Source of the DNA: Amblyornis subalaris
Lineage: Eukaryota > Chordata > Aves > Passeriformes > Ptilonorhynchidae
Direction of reading: 5' to 3'
DNA: 64,000 nt
Assembly (NCBI GenBank): GCA_018881555.1
Contig: JACAXG010000064.1
Coordinates: 3,379,769-3,443,768, forward strand
Under the pieces are notes generated by a model. The model saw only the letters and a program-made list of their open reading frames with translations, had not been told where the DNA came from and searched no databases. Shown here piece by piece: positions 20,857 to 32,493 of the stretch. Made by a program: the position numbers and the translations under genes. Within the stretch, counting starts at the first letter, position 1; each line of letters starts with the position of its first letter.

Positions 20857-21266
20857 GGCCATGAGGATCATCAGAGGGAACACCTCTCCCGTGAGGAAAG
20901 GCTGAGGGATTTGGGATTGGTCAGTCTGGAGGTGAGAAGGGAGACCTTATTGCAGCCTTACAGTGCTTAAAGGGGTTCCAAGAAAGCTGGAGAGGGAATT
21001 CTGACAAGGGCATGATAGGACAGAGGGAAATGGCTTTAAGCTGAAAAGGAGTAGGGTTAGATTGGATATTGGGCAAAAATTCTTTCCTGTGAGGGTGGTT
21101 GCCCAAAGAAGTTGTGTCTGCTCCATCCCTGGGAGTGTCCAGGGCCAGGCTGGATGGGGATTGGAGCAACCTGGTCTTGTGGAAGATGTCTGCCCATGGC
21201 AGGGGATGGGAACAAGATGATCTTTAAGGTCCATTCCAAACCATTCCATGATTCTGTGATTCTGTT
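20857..21266 (+). mobile_element. CR1 LINE, type A, with small deletion
   Basis: 'catgaggatcatcagaggga', 'cgtgaggaaaggctgaggga', 'tggtcagtctggaggtgaga' and 'gggccaggctggatggggat' are in CR1 order, ending in 'ccattccatgattctgtgat'. Near 21101 the usual 'gaggccctggcacagg' is missing between 'gagggtggt' and 'tgcccaaag', a 16-bp deletion relative to the other copies here. Confidence 0.94.
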
Positions 21267-21518
21267 TCCAACTATTGAATGCCAGCTGAGGTGGGAGTCT
21301 GGTGAGCTACATGTGGGTACAAAACATCACACGGGCTGGGAGCCTTCTGCTAGTCCTCCAAGACAGATGATATTTGAGAATAAAAGACATTGTTATAGAT
21401 TTAGGGAGTCTTTACTTAGGGAAAAGACAGTAACCTGACTATCCATCCTGTTTTCAAAGGGTTATCCCTTTTTCCTGAAAGACCTAAAGATGGAAAGCTC
21501 TCCCTTTGTTGAAATAAT

Positions 21519-21600
21519 CATGGAATCACAGAATGGTTTGGGTTGGAAGAAAACTTAAAGATCATCCAGTTCCAATCCCCCTGCCATGGCCAGGGACACA
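21519..21600 (-). mobile_element. CR1 3' tail fragment, type A
   Basis: 'catggaatcacagaatggtt', 'tgggttggaagaaaacttaa' and 'ccccctgccatggccaggga'. It is cut at 'cacattt' after about 80 bp. It faces the plus-strand CR1 at 20857-21266 tail to tail. Confidence 0.92.
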
Positions 21601-22254
21601 TTTTATTTCATCCATGTCTTCTAGGAAAATAAAAGATCAGCCTAATCATCAACCAAATTTCTGTAAGACAGAACTGAAGCAGAGTGGCTGTTTATGGCAC
21701 TTCTAAGTGCAAAACCTGCCTTGAGAAAACCTTTTAACAAAAGTGAGACCAAGCCTGTACAAATTAGTTTTAAGAAAAGTCCGTTCATGTTGTCCTCAGC
21801 AGTACTGAATTACACTCTTGAAATAAAAATAATGGACTTTGCCTGTCAAAGTGTGCTATTACCCCATAAAACTCTGCCTTTTCACTTTTTTACTCAAGTA
21901 GAGAAATTGCATGCAAGGAAGCAGATCTGTGAAAGGCCCATTAGCAGCTCAGGAGGCAGCAGATGCTCACTAGAGGTGCGGAGCAGTCTCTTTGCAAAGC
22001 TGCAGTGAGGTTATCTGGGGGTTAAAGCCTCCAGAGGTGAGGGCGAGTGAGATCTTTGTGATGGGTCCTGAGCAGTTGTGGGCAGGAGCCTTATCACAGT
22101 CCCTGGGAACATCCTTCCTCGGCCCAGAAGCTGCTGGGTCTTCACTTCAATGTGGATGCAACATAAAATGTGTCTGAGTCCAGCCTGGATCAGCGGGAAC
22201 ATAAAATGTGATCTTGATTCAAGTATTGGGGAAGGTCTGGATAGAAGCTCTGGG
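21601..22254. other. Unique DNA
   Basis: I see no recognised feature. The end may include diverged 5' parts of the next CR1. Confidence 0.4.
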
Positions 22255-22720
22255 ATGGACAATTTGAGAAGGGCAGCAAAGCTTGGGAAGGGTCTGGAGT
22301 ACATCAAGTCTGATGAGGAGCAGCTTAGGGAGCTGGGGGCCTTATCCTGGAGAAAGGGAGGCTCAGGAGTGACCTTCTCTCTCTCTACAACTCCCTGGCA
22401 GAAGGGTGTAACCACATTGGTCTCTTCTCCCAGGTAACAAGTGACAGGATGAGAGGAAATGGCCTCAAGCAGCTCCAGGAGAGGTTTAGATAGAATATTA
22501 TGATTTTTTCTGTTTTTTCATGGAAAGGGTTGTAAAGTGTTGGAATAGGCTTTCAAGGGAATCGGTGGAGTCACCATCCCTGGACACGTTCAAAAAATGT
22601 GTGGATGTGGCCCTTGAGGACACAATTGAATGGTGAAGATGGTTATGGTGCTGGATTGATGTTTGGACTTCACGATCTTAAAAGTCTTTTCCAACCTTAA
22701 TGGTTCCATGATTCTATGAC
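22255..22720 (+). mobile_element. CR1 LINE, type B
   Basis: 'ggaagggtctggagtacatc', 'tatcctggagaaagggaggc', 'acaactccctggcagaaggg', 'gatgagaggaaatggcctca' and 'gtcaccatccctggacacgt', with the tail 'atggttccatgattctatga'. The type B order is complete from its middle to the end. Confidence 0.93.
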
Positions 22721-23414
22721 TGAGAAAATTCTCTTTTCTTGACCATCACAAATAAGGCAACATGGAAACAAAAGAACTTACAAACAATTTTTGTACAGGG
22801 CTTAAACACTTGAAATGTTTTCCCCAACGAAGATGTGAAGAAAATTGCACATTCTCGCTCTGATGTGAGCAACTCGTGTGCCATAGTAGGATCTACAATC
22901 ATTCCTATGGGTCATTAGATTGAAAGAACAAATTAAAATGAGTTCTTCTGCAAAATTCACCCATTGTTAAATAATATATCTTGGCAGAATAAAAGCATTG
23001 CATATTTCGGGTGATATGCTGGCTCCGTTTTCAATCAAAAGAATCNCTAAAGGCTTGGTTGAAAAGGGTGCATTTTCCTCTGTGGCCACTGGTGCTTTAA
23101 ACCGTGGAAACGTTAAAATGTTCCTGGCAGATGTTCATTCCTATACGGTAGAAAGAGAAGTGATCTATTGTCTGCTTAATTATTTTTAATAACAGAGTGA
23201 AAATTCATTAGGAATGCTTGAAATTGCAAGAAATGTATTAAAGTCAGTTGGCTTCACAAGGTGTTGTGGTTTGCAGCTGACAAAGCTCACACTGACNGCC
23301 ACGGGACGAGTGAGGCTGTTGGTCCTTGGTCGCGTGGAAATGTGGAGTCAACAAAGTTCTTACTCAGAGATAAAACCTCTTCTTAGACAAGCTGATATTT
23401 TTGTGCCCCTCATG
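22721..23414. other. Unique DNA
   Basis: I see no recognised feature. A 'tgttgtggtttgcagctgac' at 23262 superficially resembles an LTR start, but no LTR follows. Confidence 0.4.
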
Positions 23415-23880
23415 ACAACAAAGACATGGAGGGGCTGGAGCGTGTCCAGAGAAGGGAACGGAGCTGGGGAAGGGTCTGGAGCACCAGGAGTGGCTGAGGG
23501 AGCTGGGTGGGCTCAGCCTGGAGAAAAGGAGGCTCANGGGGGACCTTCTGGCTCTCCAAAACTCCCTGACAGGAGAGGGCAGCCGGGTGGGGATCGGGCT
23601 CTGCTCCCNGGGAACAAGGGACAGGACAAGAGGAAATGGCCTCAAGTTGTGCCAGGGGAGGTTTAGATTGGATATTGGGAAGANTGTTTCNTGGGAAGGG
23701 TTGTAAAAGCATTGGAAGNGGCTGCCCAGGGAAGTGGTNGAGTCACCATCCCTGGAACTGTTCAAAAAACATGCANTTGAGGACATGGTTTAGTGGTGAA
23801 CGTGGTGGGNCTGGGTTGACAGTAGGACTTGATGATCTTAAAGGTCTTTTCAAGCCTTAACNATTCTGAGATTCTGTGAC
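23415..23880 (+). mobile_element. CR1 LINE, type B
   Basis: 'gacatggaggggctggagcg', 'gggctcagcctggagaaaag', 'ccaaaactccctgacaggag', 'gacaggacaagaggaaatgg', 'tcaagttgtgccaggggagg' and 'ggctgcccagggaagtggt', with the tail 'cnattctgagattctgtgac'. The sense frame retains the CR1 ORF2 C-terminal pattern, with several N. Confidence 0.95.
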
Positions 23881-24539
23881 ATAACTGAGGAAAAAGAAAA
23901 ATAAAGAAACAANAAGTGCCATGAGCTTTTAGTGCACAAAGTCTTCTTCAAACATAGAGCAGAATCAGCAGCCTGCCAAGCTCAATAGAAGAGGGGAATA
24001 ATTTGTAAAAGTTAAACTCATTTATTTTTAACCAATTGAAGAATTTGGAAGAAANGCTGGGAAGCGTGAGGGGAGCCAGAGTGATGTGGGAAGCAGGACA
24101 GATCATGAAGTGGGTGGCATCTCCTGAACAAAGGGAGAGGGGGTTCATAATTCATGCAAAATGCTGAAGGCCAAGACCTAGAAAACTCCTAAACAGTGAA
24201 ACTTTTAAAGGTAGGGACAGCAAATAGTATGATATNTCAAGTGAATATTCGACATTATTATCAACCACACTTAGGAAATTTATCCCAAGATTAGTTTATT
24301 GAGAAAATTTTTAGTTTTCAAGGCTCTTACCTTCATTTTAGACTTGGATTGCCAGAGAACTTTACAGAAATGTTGCTTGGAAGACTCTCCTGGAAGGCAT
24401 TTNGTGCAGCCTCCTGCCTGAAACAGGGCGGTTGCCAACATTAGATCAAGTCACCAATGACTTCTCCCAGTCAAGTCTTGAGACTTCTATGACCTCTCTA
24501 ATGAACAGGTTTTCTAGTGCAGGGCTTGTTTTGGGNTTT
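23881..24539. other. Unique DNA
   Basis: No recognised repeat or gene. Confidence 0.4.
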
Positions 24540-24823
24540 ATTGAGGGCCATGCANTGACAGGACAAGGCAGAATGGCTTTAAGCTGAGGCAGGGTAGGTT
24601 TAGACTGGATTTTAGGAAGAAATTCTTCCCTGTGAGGGTGGGGAGGCCCCGGCACAGGTTGCCCAGAGNAACTGTGGCTGCCCCATCCCTGGANGTGTCC
24701 AAGGCCAGGTTCANTGATNNNCTGAACAACCTGGTCCAGTGGAAGNTATCCCTGCCNATNGCAGNGGGNTGGAATNAGATGATCTTTAAGGTCCCTTCCA
24801 ACCCAAAACATTTGATGATTTTC
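24540..24823 (+). mobile_element. CR1 LINE 3' end, type A, N-rich
   Basis: 'gacaggacaaggcagaatgg', 'tttagactggattttaggaa', 'gtgagggtggggaggccccg' and 'gcccagagnaactgtggctg', with the tail 'aaaacatttgatgattttct'. At least ten N fall between 24669 and 24776, an unusual local density for this window. Confidence 0.93.
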
Positions 24824-26617
24824 TTAGTTTAGTGCCATCCTTAAATTTGCTGAGGNTGCACTGTGTNATCACTGAGGACACTGAGGAAGAGGAAGGATGA
24901 TATCAGCCTGGGCTGTTCTTGTTATGAGCTGCCTGACTGACACTCAGCCCTTGATCCCTGTCCTTTGAACAAGGTGATCCAGCCAATTTTCAACCTACTT
25001 GACAGCCTCTTCCTCCACAGCTTCCTCCGAACGAGGGTGCAGTGGGAGGTGATATCTAAAGTCATATTAAGCACAAGACATGACATTTACCAATCTTCTT
25101 TCACCCACCAGCCATCCAATTTTGTCATAGAAGGCAATTAGGGCCCTCAATCACCCTTTGCCCTTCCTGTTAAACTCCATGATTTTTCCAGAGACAGGAG
25201 GGGCATAGAGTGACTTATACTTTCTAATACTTTCCTTATTACTGTGTTTATTGTTGTTGTTGCTGTGTTTTACTTGCTTTTGGTGATTTTTTTAAGATCA
25301 GCTTTTTTCGGCTATCAGGGATCTTCCCATATCACTTATTTTTCAGGATTGATAAGAAGTCTTGGAATCACATCGACCGGGCCTTGAATGCTGTACAGGA
25401 TTTCCTAATGACCTTTCTTAATCCTTCAAAAGGAGTTTAAAATTTGCAGGACGTATTTCATCATGTGATTCTTGAAACCAGGAAAATATTCATGCACATC
25501 CACAAAATGTGGGCTTTTTCATGATTTGCAATACATTTCCATGTGTTTCCCTGCCATAACCCACTTTTTCATATGTTAGGGGAAAGTTTCTTGATTTAAT
25601 ATTCTAAATTCTTTAGAGAAGGCAAAAGTGAGGACAGCCTTGCTCACAGTCACTCTTANTGTGTCTTTTGAAATGTGTTAAAAGTCTGTCTGNTTTTTAT
25701 GGTTCAACATTAAAGCTTAGAACAACCTGATCTTTTGCTGAAGTTTAGACAGAACACAAGAACTAAAAGAAAACTTATAAGTTATTCTGAAAGATTGGTC
25801 ATATATTCGTATCTTACCTACAATGACTGTGATAGCCAAACAGGAAATAAATAAACAAAAAAGTTTTATTCAGCAACATAAACTACTTCTGAAATACCCA
25901 ATATTTGTTTTTCATGGAACGCTGTGTTCTTAATCTAATTTATCGATGTTCTTCAAAAAAAAAAAAGGTTTGCTGTTTCAGGATGTCGTAAACATCATGA
26001 AATAAGTGGGATCAGCAAAAGGATAGAATGAAGTAAAAGATCAAGTAGAGTGTGTTTACATGCCTCAAGAAACATCCACTCAGAAATGATCATGTTTTTT
26101 CTTCTAAGAACCTTTTTTTTCCATTTTTTTAAATATTATGGAATTTGATTTATTCACGGCCACAATGAAAAGCATCTTTTCTTTGTGCAAGCAAACAAGT
26201 TCCAGAAGCTGATAAATACTTATTCTATGAAGGTTAAATCCATCATCTCTCTAAAAAAAAAAATTGTAATGGATTTTAAAGTTAATGCTTTATGAAATAT
26301 CTTAGAGACCTTTTGTTATTTAAAAAAAGTGAAGCTTGTAATAATTCAGTGGTGTATTTGAGGGCAATGTAAGGTTCACTTTAGGGAAAAATACCTGATT
26401 CTTCAACAGAAGCAGTTCTTCCCTAAAATACCTCTTGTAACAAAGCATTGCCCTTTATTCTGTGCACTTTGCCTGAAGCATTGATTAGAACATGTAATTA
26501 CAGATGAGTTTTGCTGAAATCATTAGTCAAAACAGGCTCCACAGAAGTTGTGACCAGTAGATGGGATGGCTACATACAAATACTCAAATGAGGAGGAGCA
26601 GCCCTGTAAATTGGCAA
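24824..26617. other. Unique AT-rich DNA, 1.8 kb
   Basis: Strongly AT-rich with several A and T runs (for example around 25957-25968 and 26252-26263). It contains no open frame of interest and no recognised repeat. Confidence 0.5.
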
Positions 26618-26832
26618 GAGATNGGACTCGGGAAATGGCCTCAAGTTGCTCCATGGGAGGGTTAGATTGGATATTAGGAAAAATTTCTTCCCTGAAAAGG
26701 TTGTTGGGCATTGGAACAGGCTTCCCAAGCCAGTGGTCATGTCACTGTTCCTGAAGGGATTTAAAATACGTGTGGATGTGGCACTTGGGGACATGGGTTA
26801 TTGATGGGTTAAAATGATCTTAAGGTATTTCT
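26618..26832 (+). mobile_element. CR1 LINE 3' end, type B, diverged
   Basis: 'cgggaaatggcctcaagttg', 'tagattggatattaggaaaa', 'cattggaacaggcttcccaa' and 'acgtgtggatgtggcacttg'. The tail repeats are lost and the end reads 'aaatgatcttaaggtattt'. Confidence 0.9.
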
Positions 26833-27530
26833 GTTGTAGATCAACATCTTAAGAATCTTCAGGGTCTTAGGAAGCATGAATGAAGTGCAATACAACCATG
26901 CTCCCCATTTCTTCTGCCTTTATCTTATCCCTTGTCCTGAACAAACTCCCTGCTGTCCCTCCTGCCTCTAACTTTGGCTTATACTGGGTTGTCCAAATGA
27001 GTTTCAGCCATTTAAGAAATGCTGATTTTTTTGGAGCAGCTCACTTTTTAGATGAGTGATGTGAAGTATCCTAAATTGATGCTGCTTCAGGAACACGAGA
27101 GCTCGAAAGTGATTTACATACTTAGCAATATAATTCCAATTCTTTTCTATAGCTTAATTGTTTCCACTCTTGGCTTATCTTAGCAGGTACAAATAAATTC
27201 CTTTTTTTTTAGCATACGAGCTCAACTGTTTTGCTGGATGCCAAGTTGTCTGTAACAACTCATGGAAAATAACATCTCCTTAGCATATTTTGGGTCTTTT
27301 TAATGATTAATGTTTTCCAGACATTTTTCTGGAAAACAGGTAGATAAGGGATTTTATAAATAATCAGTGGCATGCTCAGGAAAAAGAAGAGTGGTCTTGA
27401 TCCTCAGGAATCTCTCATCTGGATGCAGAAGGACAGATTGTAAAGACAATTGTGAAGCAGTCCAGTTGAGCAAGGTAACAGCGACTTGGCAATGACAATA
27501 TTGGAGTAGATAAGTGGTGCTCACACATAG
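26833..27530. other. Unique DNA
   Basis: No recognised feature. Confidence 0.45.
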
Positions 27531-28089
27531 ACTCATGGAATAGATGGGAAAAGGACCTTAAACATCATCTCATTTCAACCCCCTTCCNTGGACAGGGACA
27601 CCTTCCACTATCCCAGGTTGCTCCAAGCCCCATCCAACCTGGACTTCTTCCAGNGGCANCCACNGCTTCTCTGGGCAACCTGTGCCAGTGCCTCACCACC
27701 CTCCCAGAGAAGAATTTTTTCCTAATATCTCGCCCAAACCTACATTCCCCCTTGTCCTGTCACTCCAGGCTTTTGTAAATAGTCTCCATCTTTCTTGTCA
27801 GCTCCCTTCAGGTGCTGGAAGGCTGCCATTACATCACCCCAAAGCTTCTCTTTTTCAGGCTGAACAATCCCAATTCTCCCAGCCTTTCCTCATAGGACAG
27901 ATGCTCCATCCCTCTGATCATCTTGGTGCCTCCTCTGGACTCGCTCCAACACCTCCATGTCTTTCCTGTGCTGGGACTCCAGAGCTGGATGCAGCTCTGC
28001 AGGTGNGGTCTCACCTGAGCAGGGCAGAGGGGCAGAATCCCCTCCCTTGACCTGCTGCCAACNCTACTTTGGGTGCAGCCCAGGAGACC
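27531..28089 (-). mobile_element. CR1 LINE, type A, about 560 bp
   Basis: The reversed copy begins 'catggaatagatgggaaaag'. It contains 'cagggacaccttccactatc', 'ttctctgggcaacctgtgcc', 'ctccagctcccttcaggtg'-like sequence near 27800, 'tcaggctgaacaatcccaat', 'gatcatcttggtgcctcctc' and 'gtgnggtctcacctgagcag'. It ends at 'tttgggtgcagcccaggaga'. It is the longest minus-strand CR1 in the window. Confidence 0.95.
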
Positions 28090-29213
28090 AGAGCTGAAGT
28101 TAAGAAAACTTAATAAAAATTATGATTTTCAAGCCATCTGCAGTATCAGTGTCCCTCATTTCCTCTTCCAAGACAGNTCATTGTCCTCTGGAGTCAATGC
28201 CATCTTCTGCTTCCTCCTTCCCTATCTTCCCCCACCTTCCCAAAGGCTGATACGTTGTTTCTGCCTGTATTTTNTGAGGTTGGTTTGTTTTGTTCGTTTT
28301 CACAACAATGAAATAAAAGCCTCTGAAATCCCATTTCTTCCACAGTTGTCGTGACTGCCTTCATTAATGATACTTCTCTCTGTTAGGAGGAGCTGATTTA
28401 TTTAATTGTATTTGCCAGGAATATAGCCGGAAGAAAAATAAACTGTGAGAAANAGACCTTATCATGCCACGCACGCCTGAATTTCAAACTGATTTTACTG
28501 GAAGCTGCGTTATGGGGACAAAGCTGAGCCACTGTCGTTCTTCTGCACCTCAAAGACACAGCAAACCTTGACAATCCTCCAGGAGAAACTCCTGAGCGTA
28601 GCAGCGTGTCCATTGAAATTCATGGAAATGCCTTTCCTTTTCTTTCTGCCNTCAAACTTTTGAGTTCACAGAAATGTTAGGCAAGTCTTTTGCTTTGAAA
28701 TGATCTTCCCCTCACGAAGGTGGGAGTCACCTTGGGTAGCCAAACTCAGTTTCAGCTTTAGCATATCGCTACAGGACATTTNTGTGTTCTGGGAGAAGGA
28801 ACGAGCAGACTAAAGGTATTAAAGATGGTCCCATTGGCTGTCCATTTCTGCTCATCAGAAACTGCAAATCCCACTGGAAAACNTCTCTTTCTGCTTTAAC
28901 TTTAAAAAAAATACAATAAAAAAGAGTGGCTGGTTAAAGATGTAAGGCAGCTTAGAGGAATCCCAGCAAGAGCCGACATGAAATAAGGCAGAAGCACTGA
29001 AAGCATTCCATCCGGGGTGAATTTCGTCAGGATTATCTCCAGAGTGAGANTGGAGTTCGAACATTCCAAGTCATCCCTGGCCAATGGAGAGTGCTGGTGA
29101 TGGTGCTGCTGGGTCTTGTGCCACTGGGAGATTTCCATCTCTGTGAGTGTTAACCTTGGGATAATTGGTGATTGGGAAGGGCAATTTGCCAACAAATCTG
29201 AGGGTGTCATTTG
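28090..29213. other. Unique DNA
   Basis: No recognised feature. The 288-codon minus-strand open frame spanning 28902-29768 is mostly antisense of the next CR1 and is not a gene. Confidence 0.45.
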
Positions 29214-29790
29214 CCAGCTGTGTCCTGGGCTGTATCTAAAACAGGGTGGCCAGCAGGTCAAAGGAGGGGATTCTGCCCCTCTACCTTGCTGAAACNCCAC
29301 CTGGAGCTGTGTCCAGTTCTGGAGCCTCCAGAGAAAGACTTGGACCTGTCTAGAGGAGGCCATTGGGATGATCAGAGAGATGGAGCACCTCTGCTCTGGA
29401 GATAGGTTGAGAGAGCTGAGATTGTTCAGCCTTGAGAAAAGAAGGCTCTGGGGAGATTTTAGAGCCCCTTCCATTATTTGAAGGGAGCCAGAAAAGGATT
29501 TTTTGCAAGGTCTTGCNCTGACAGGATGAGGGGGAACNGCTTTAAGCTGAAAAAGGGAAGATTTAGATTGGATATTAGGAAGAAATTCCTCCCCGTGAGG
29601 GTGGTGAGGCCCTGGCACAGGTTGCCCAGAGAAGCTGTGGATGACCCATCCCTGGGAGTGTTCAAGGCCAGTTTGGATGGGACTCTGGGCAACCTGGGCT
29701 AGTGGAAGGTGTCCCTGCCCATGGCAGGGGTTTGGAACAGGATGGTATTGAATGTCCCTTGCAACCAAAACCGCTCTGTGATTCTGTCAG
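29214..29790 (+). mobile_element. CR1 LINE, type A
   Basis: 'cagctgtgtcctgggctgta', 'gattctgcccctctaccttg', 'ttgttcagccttgagaaaag', 'gtgagggtggtgaggccctg' and 'gtgtccctgcccatggcagg', with the tail 'ctctgtgattctgtcag'. It is nearly complete relative to the usual 600-bp 3' fragment. Confidence 0.95.
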
Positions 29791-32048
29791 TCTCCAAAAA
29801 CACAGTCCAGGGCCTTTGGTTTCCCAATCCTCTGCCTCCCGCCCCCTCTTTGCACAAACATCCACCCCTTGGATGAGCCTTTTCTTCTAGAAAGGAATTT
29901 CTGCACTTCTATGGGCAGAGGGTTTATGCTTAGGAAGGAGAAATGGGTTGTGTTTTCAGCATCACATTGATTTTAATTCTCTTAGGATTTTATACTTTAG
30001 AAAACTGCGTGGGAGTCTCATGCAGGGGACTGGATAATGCATTGCACACTTGGGAACTGATCTAGAGCCATATTAAACTTTGACCAGGAGCTGGGGAATG
30101 TTTGTTCCTGNTGTCACAAACGGGTCTTCAATATGAAGTTTAAGTCCAAAGTTCAAAATCCTCNAAAGGAGAAAGAAGGCTGGGTTTGAACTTGTGATTT
30201 GAACCTTTGAAGAATAACTTTCTATAGTTCGATTTTGGGTTCCAACACATGTCCTGCCAACTTCCTATTATTGAAATCAACATTAATGAACGTTGCTTTT
30301 ACCATGTTCTTGGCATTACCATGACTTTCAGCCATGACTTTTCCCACAGATACATTTCAAAATTATCATTCTAAACCTGGATATACCAAAATTAGTCAGT
30401 AAGAAGCTGTACCAGAGCTACGCAAAAAGTGATTCACCTGTTTCACAGTGACTCAAATACAAATAATTTGGAAATTTTTTCCTGGACATAACAATTTCCC
30501 ATAAGAGTGTTATATGGGAGAATGATTCTTAACTAACCTTAGTTGTCNTGGTGTGTCAGTGATGAAACAAGGACTAAATTCAGGTAACATTTAAAATTGC
30601 AGCTTATAGATTCAATATTTGGTCTATTTTCTTTCCTACTGACCACCATGCAGTCACCCTGTGGGCTGTTTGTTTCTTCCTGGGCCATGTTTACATCATC
30701 CAGCACAAGAATTAAAGAAGTTCTGGTGAGTTAAATGTCCCCACGACCAGACCCCCAAGGAGCTCCCCCTCCCAGCGAGCTGCTGAGCACAAGGTTGGCA
30801 CTTCCATTATCTTCTAATTTACTTATTTATTTTACTTAAAATTGGTCTGGAACTTTGACCAAGATTTATAGAGCTTGTCAGTGTGACCATAAGTGAAATG
30901 GGCAAAGTGTAGCNGGGATGAAGAATAAGCAAAAAGTCAATCAGGGAGTAAAAGAACCCAAAAATAAATTAAATTNAAATAAAAATTGGCNAGTCCCACT
31001 TGTGGTGTCTGCAGTGTCCTGCACACCAACACCTCTGTCTAAGTTTGAACCTCCAGAGATATTAATATTGTGCTAATAATAACCAGCTCTGTATCTCTGT
31101 GTATTTTACATATGCCTAAGATGTTCGTTGCTGATTTGTCTGCAGGAAGGTCTGAAATCCTCTCTGAAGATTTAAATGTCTTACAAGTTTTATTTTTACA
31201 TCGAAGTTGCCGAAGGTGAGCCCGGCTTCACCACCCACGCGTGCACTGAAAAAAAAAAAGCTTCTAATTTGCTGGGAGAAGGTCCTCCAATCCCCACCCA
31301 CAGCAGGATGGTATTTTAAATTTTCCCAGAAGAGTTGATTATGGCGAGACCCTAAAATTACCACCTACGTCCCCACACCCACGTGGAGATGCACTCGGGT
31401 TCTTGTAACACGGAGCCCTGGAAAATTGGCTTTTTGGGAGATCTGGATGTAGGTTTCTTCATGTTTGTTGACAGAGCAAAGGTGAGAAATACAAATCTGT
31501 TTGCAAGCTCTGCACTGGGGAGTTTTCACCACCAGAAAATTGTGTCTTAACATAGGCTGGAGCTCATCTTCAGGCTTGCACACCTGTAACTGTTCTTTCT
31601 TTGGATTCAGCCTGGGAATTAAGTTAATTTTCTGCCTTATATCACGGTGGCGTTTCAGACTGAGTGGAGGTTCTGCTTTTCTGTTTTAAAAAGAAAAAGA
31701 ATTCACTCAGATTAATACTGAGCCTGTTGACAGAGCATTTCCTCGGGGGTGAGGTGAGCAAGTAAAGGCCCCTGCAGGACCAGCCCCATCCCTTTTTGCC
31801 AGGCAAGGAAGCAGAGGCACAGGAGGGAAGAATGCCATGGCTGATTAATGCTCTCCACCTCTTGCCAGGAAAGAGTTAGGAGATGTTAAATCTCCCAATT
31901 AGCAGTTTCNTGTCTCAAGTACTCAAGTACTTTTCATATTTCATCCCCTCCTGTCTCTCTGGGACACTCCAGCCACTTTCTCTCTACTGAGCTCTGATCT
32001 GCTCCCGGAATTGGATCCTGTGATGTCTCTCCCCTCTTTCCCAGCCAG
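29791..32048. other. Unique DNA, 2.3 kb
   Basis: No recognised repeat, gene or RNA. It has an A-run at 31249-31259 and several AT-rich stretches. Confidence 0.45.
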
Positions 32049-32100
32049 GGGTCAATGATCCTCATGGGTCCCTTCCAACTCAGGGGATTCTATGATCCTA
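32049..32100 (+). mobile_element. CR1 3' tail scrap, type D-like
   Basis: 'gggtcaatgatcctcatggg', 'tcccttccaactcagggga' and 'ttctatgatccta' match only the last 50 bp of a CR1. Confidence 0.8.
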
Positions 32101-32374
32101 GGAATCACATGACACTCTGTTCCTAAACAATGCAGCTGTTTCCCTGGACATCCTCACTGCATCTCTGCAGAGTTGCGGGGATTCTGGCTGGAAATGCCCA
32201 TTTTCCAAAAGCAAATTGAGGTCATTAACATCCCAGCTGAGATTCTCAGCATGCAAAAAGCCAGGGCTGTGAGGGATGTTCAGCATCCTCTTAACAGAGA
32301 TGCATTTTTTGCTGGCATTTTNAAACTCATGGCTGGATCTTATGGGAATAGCATGATCAATTAAAAAAAAAAAA

Positions 32375-32493
32375 TAGAATCATAGAATATCCTGCATTGG
32401 AAGGGACCCACAAGGATCATCAAAATCCAGCTCCTGGTCGTGCACCTCAAGAATCCCGCCCTGTGCCTGAGGGCATTGTCCAAATGCTTCTTG
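32375..32493 (-). mobile_element. CR1 3' end, type D
   Basis: 'agaatcatagaatatcctgc', 'aagggacccacaaggatcat' and 'ctgtgcctgagggcattgtc'. It is preceded by a run of 12 A (32363-32374) directly at the tail. Confidence 0.92.

Noticed and set aside
23262..23300. 'tgttgtggtttgcagctgac' resembling an avian LTR start
   Set aside because: The sequence that follows does not continue as an LTR, and no matching end or target duplication was found.
28902..29768. Longest open frame in the window, 288 codons on the minus strand
   Set aside because: Its first half is the exact antisense of the CR1 at 29214-29790. The rest has no domain and no independent support.
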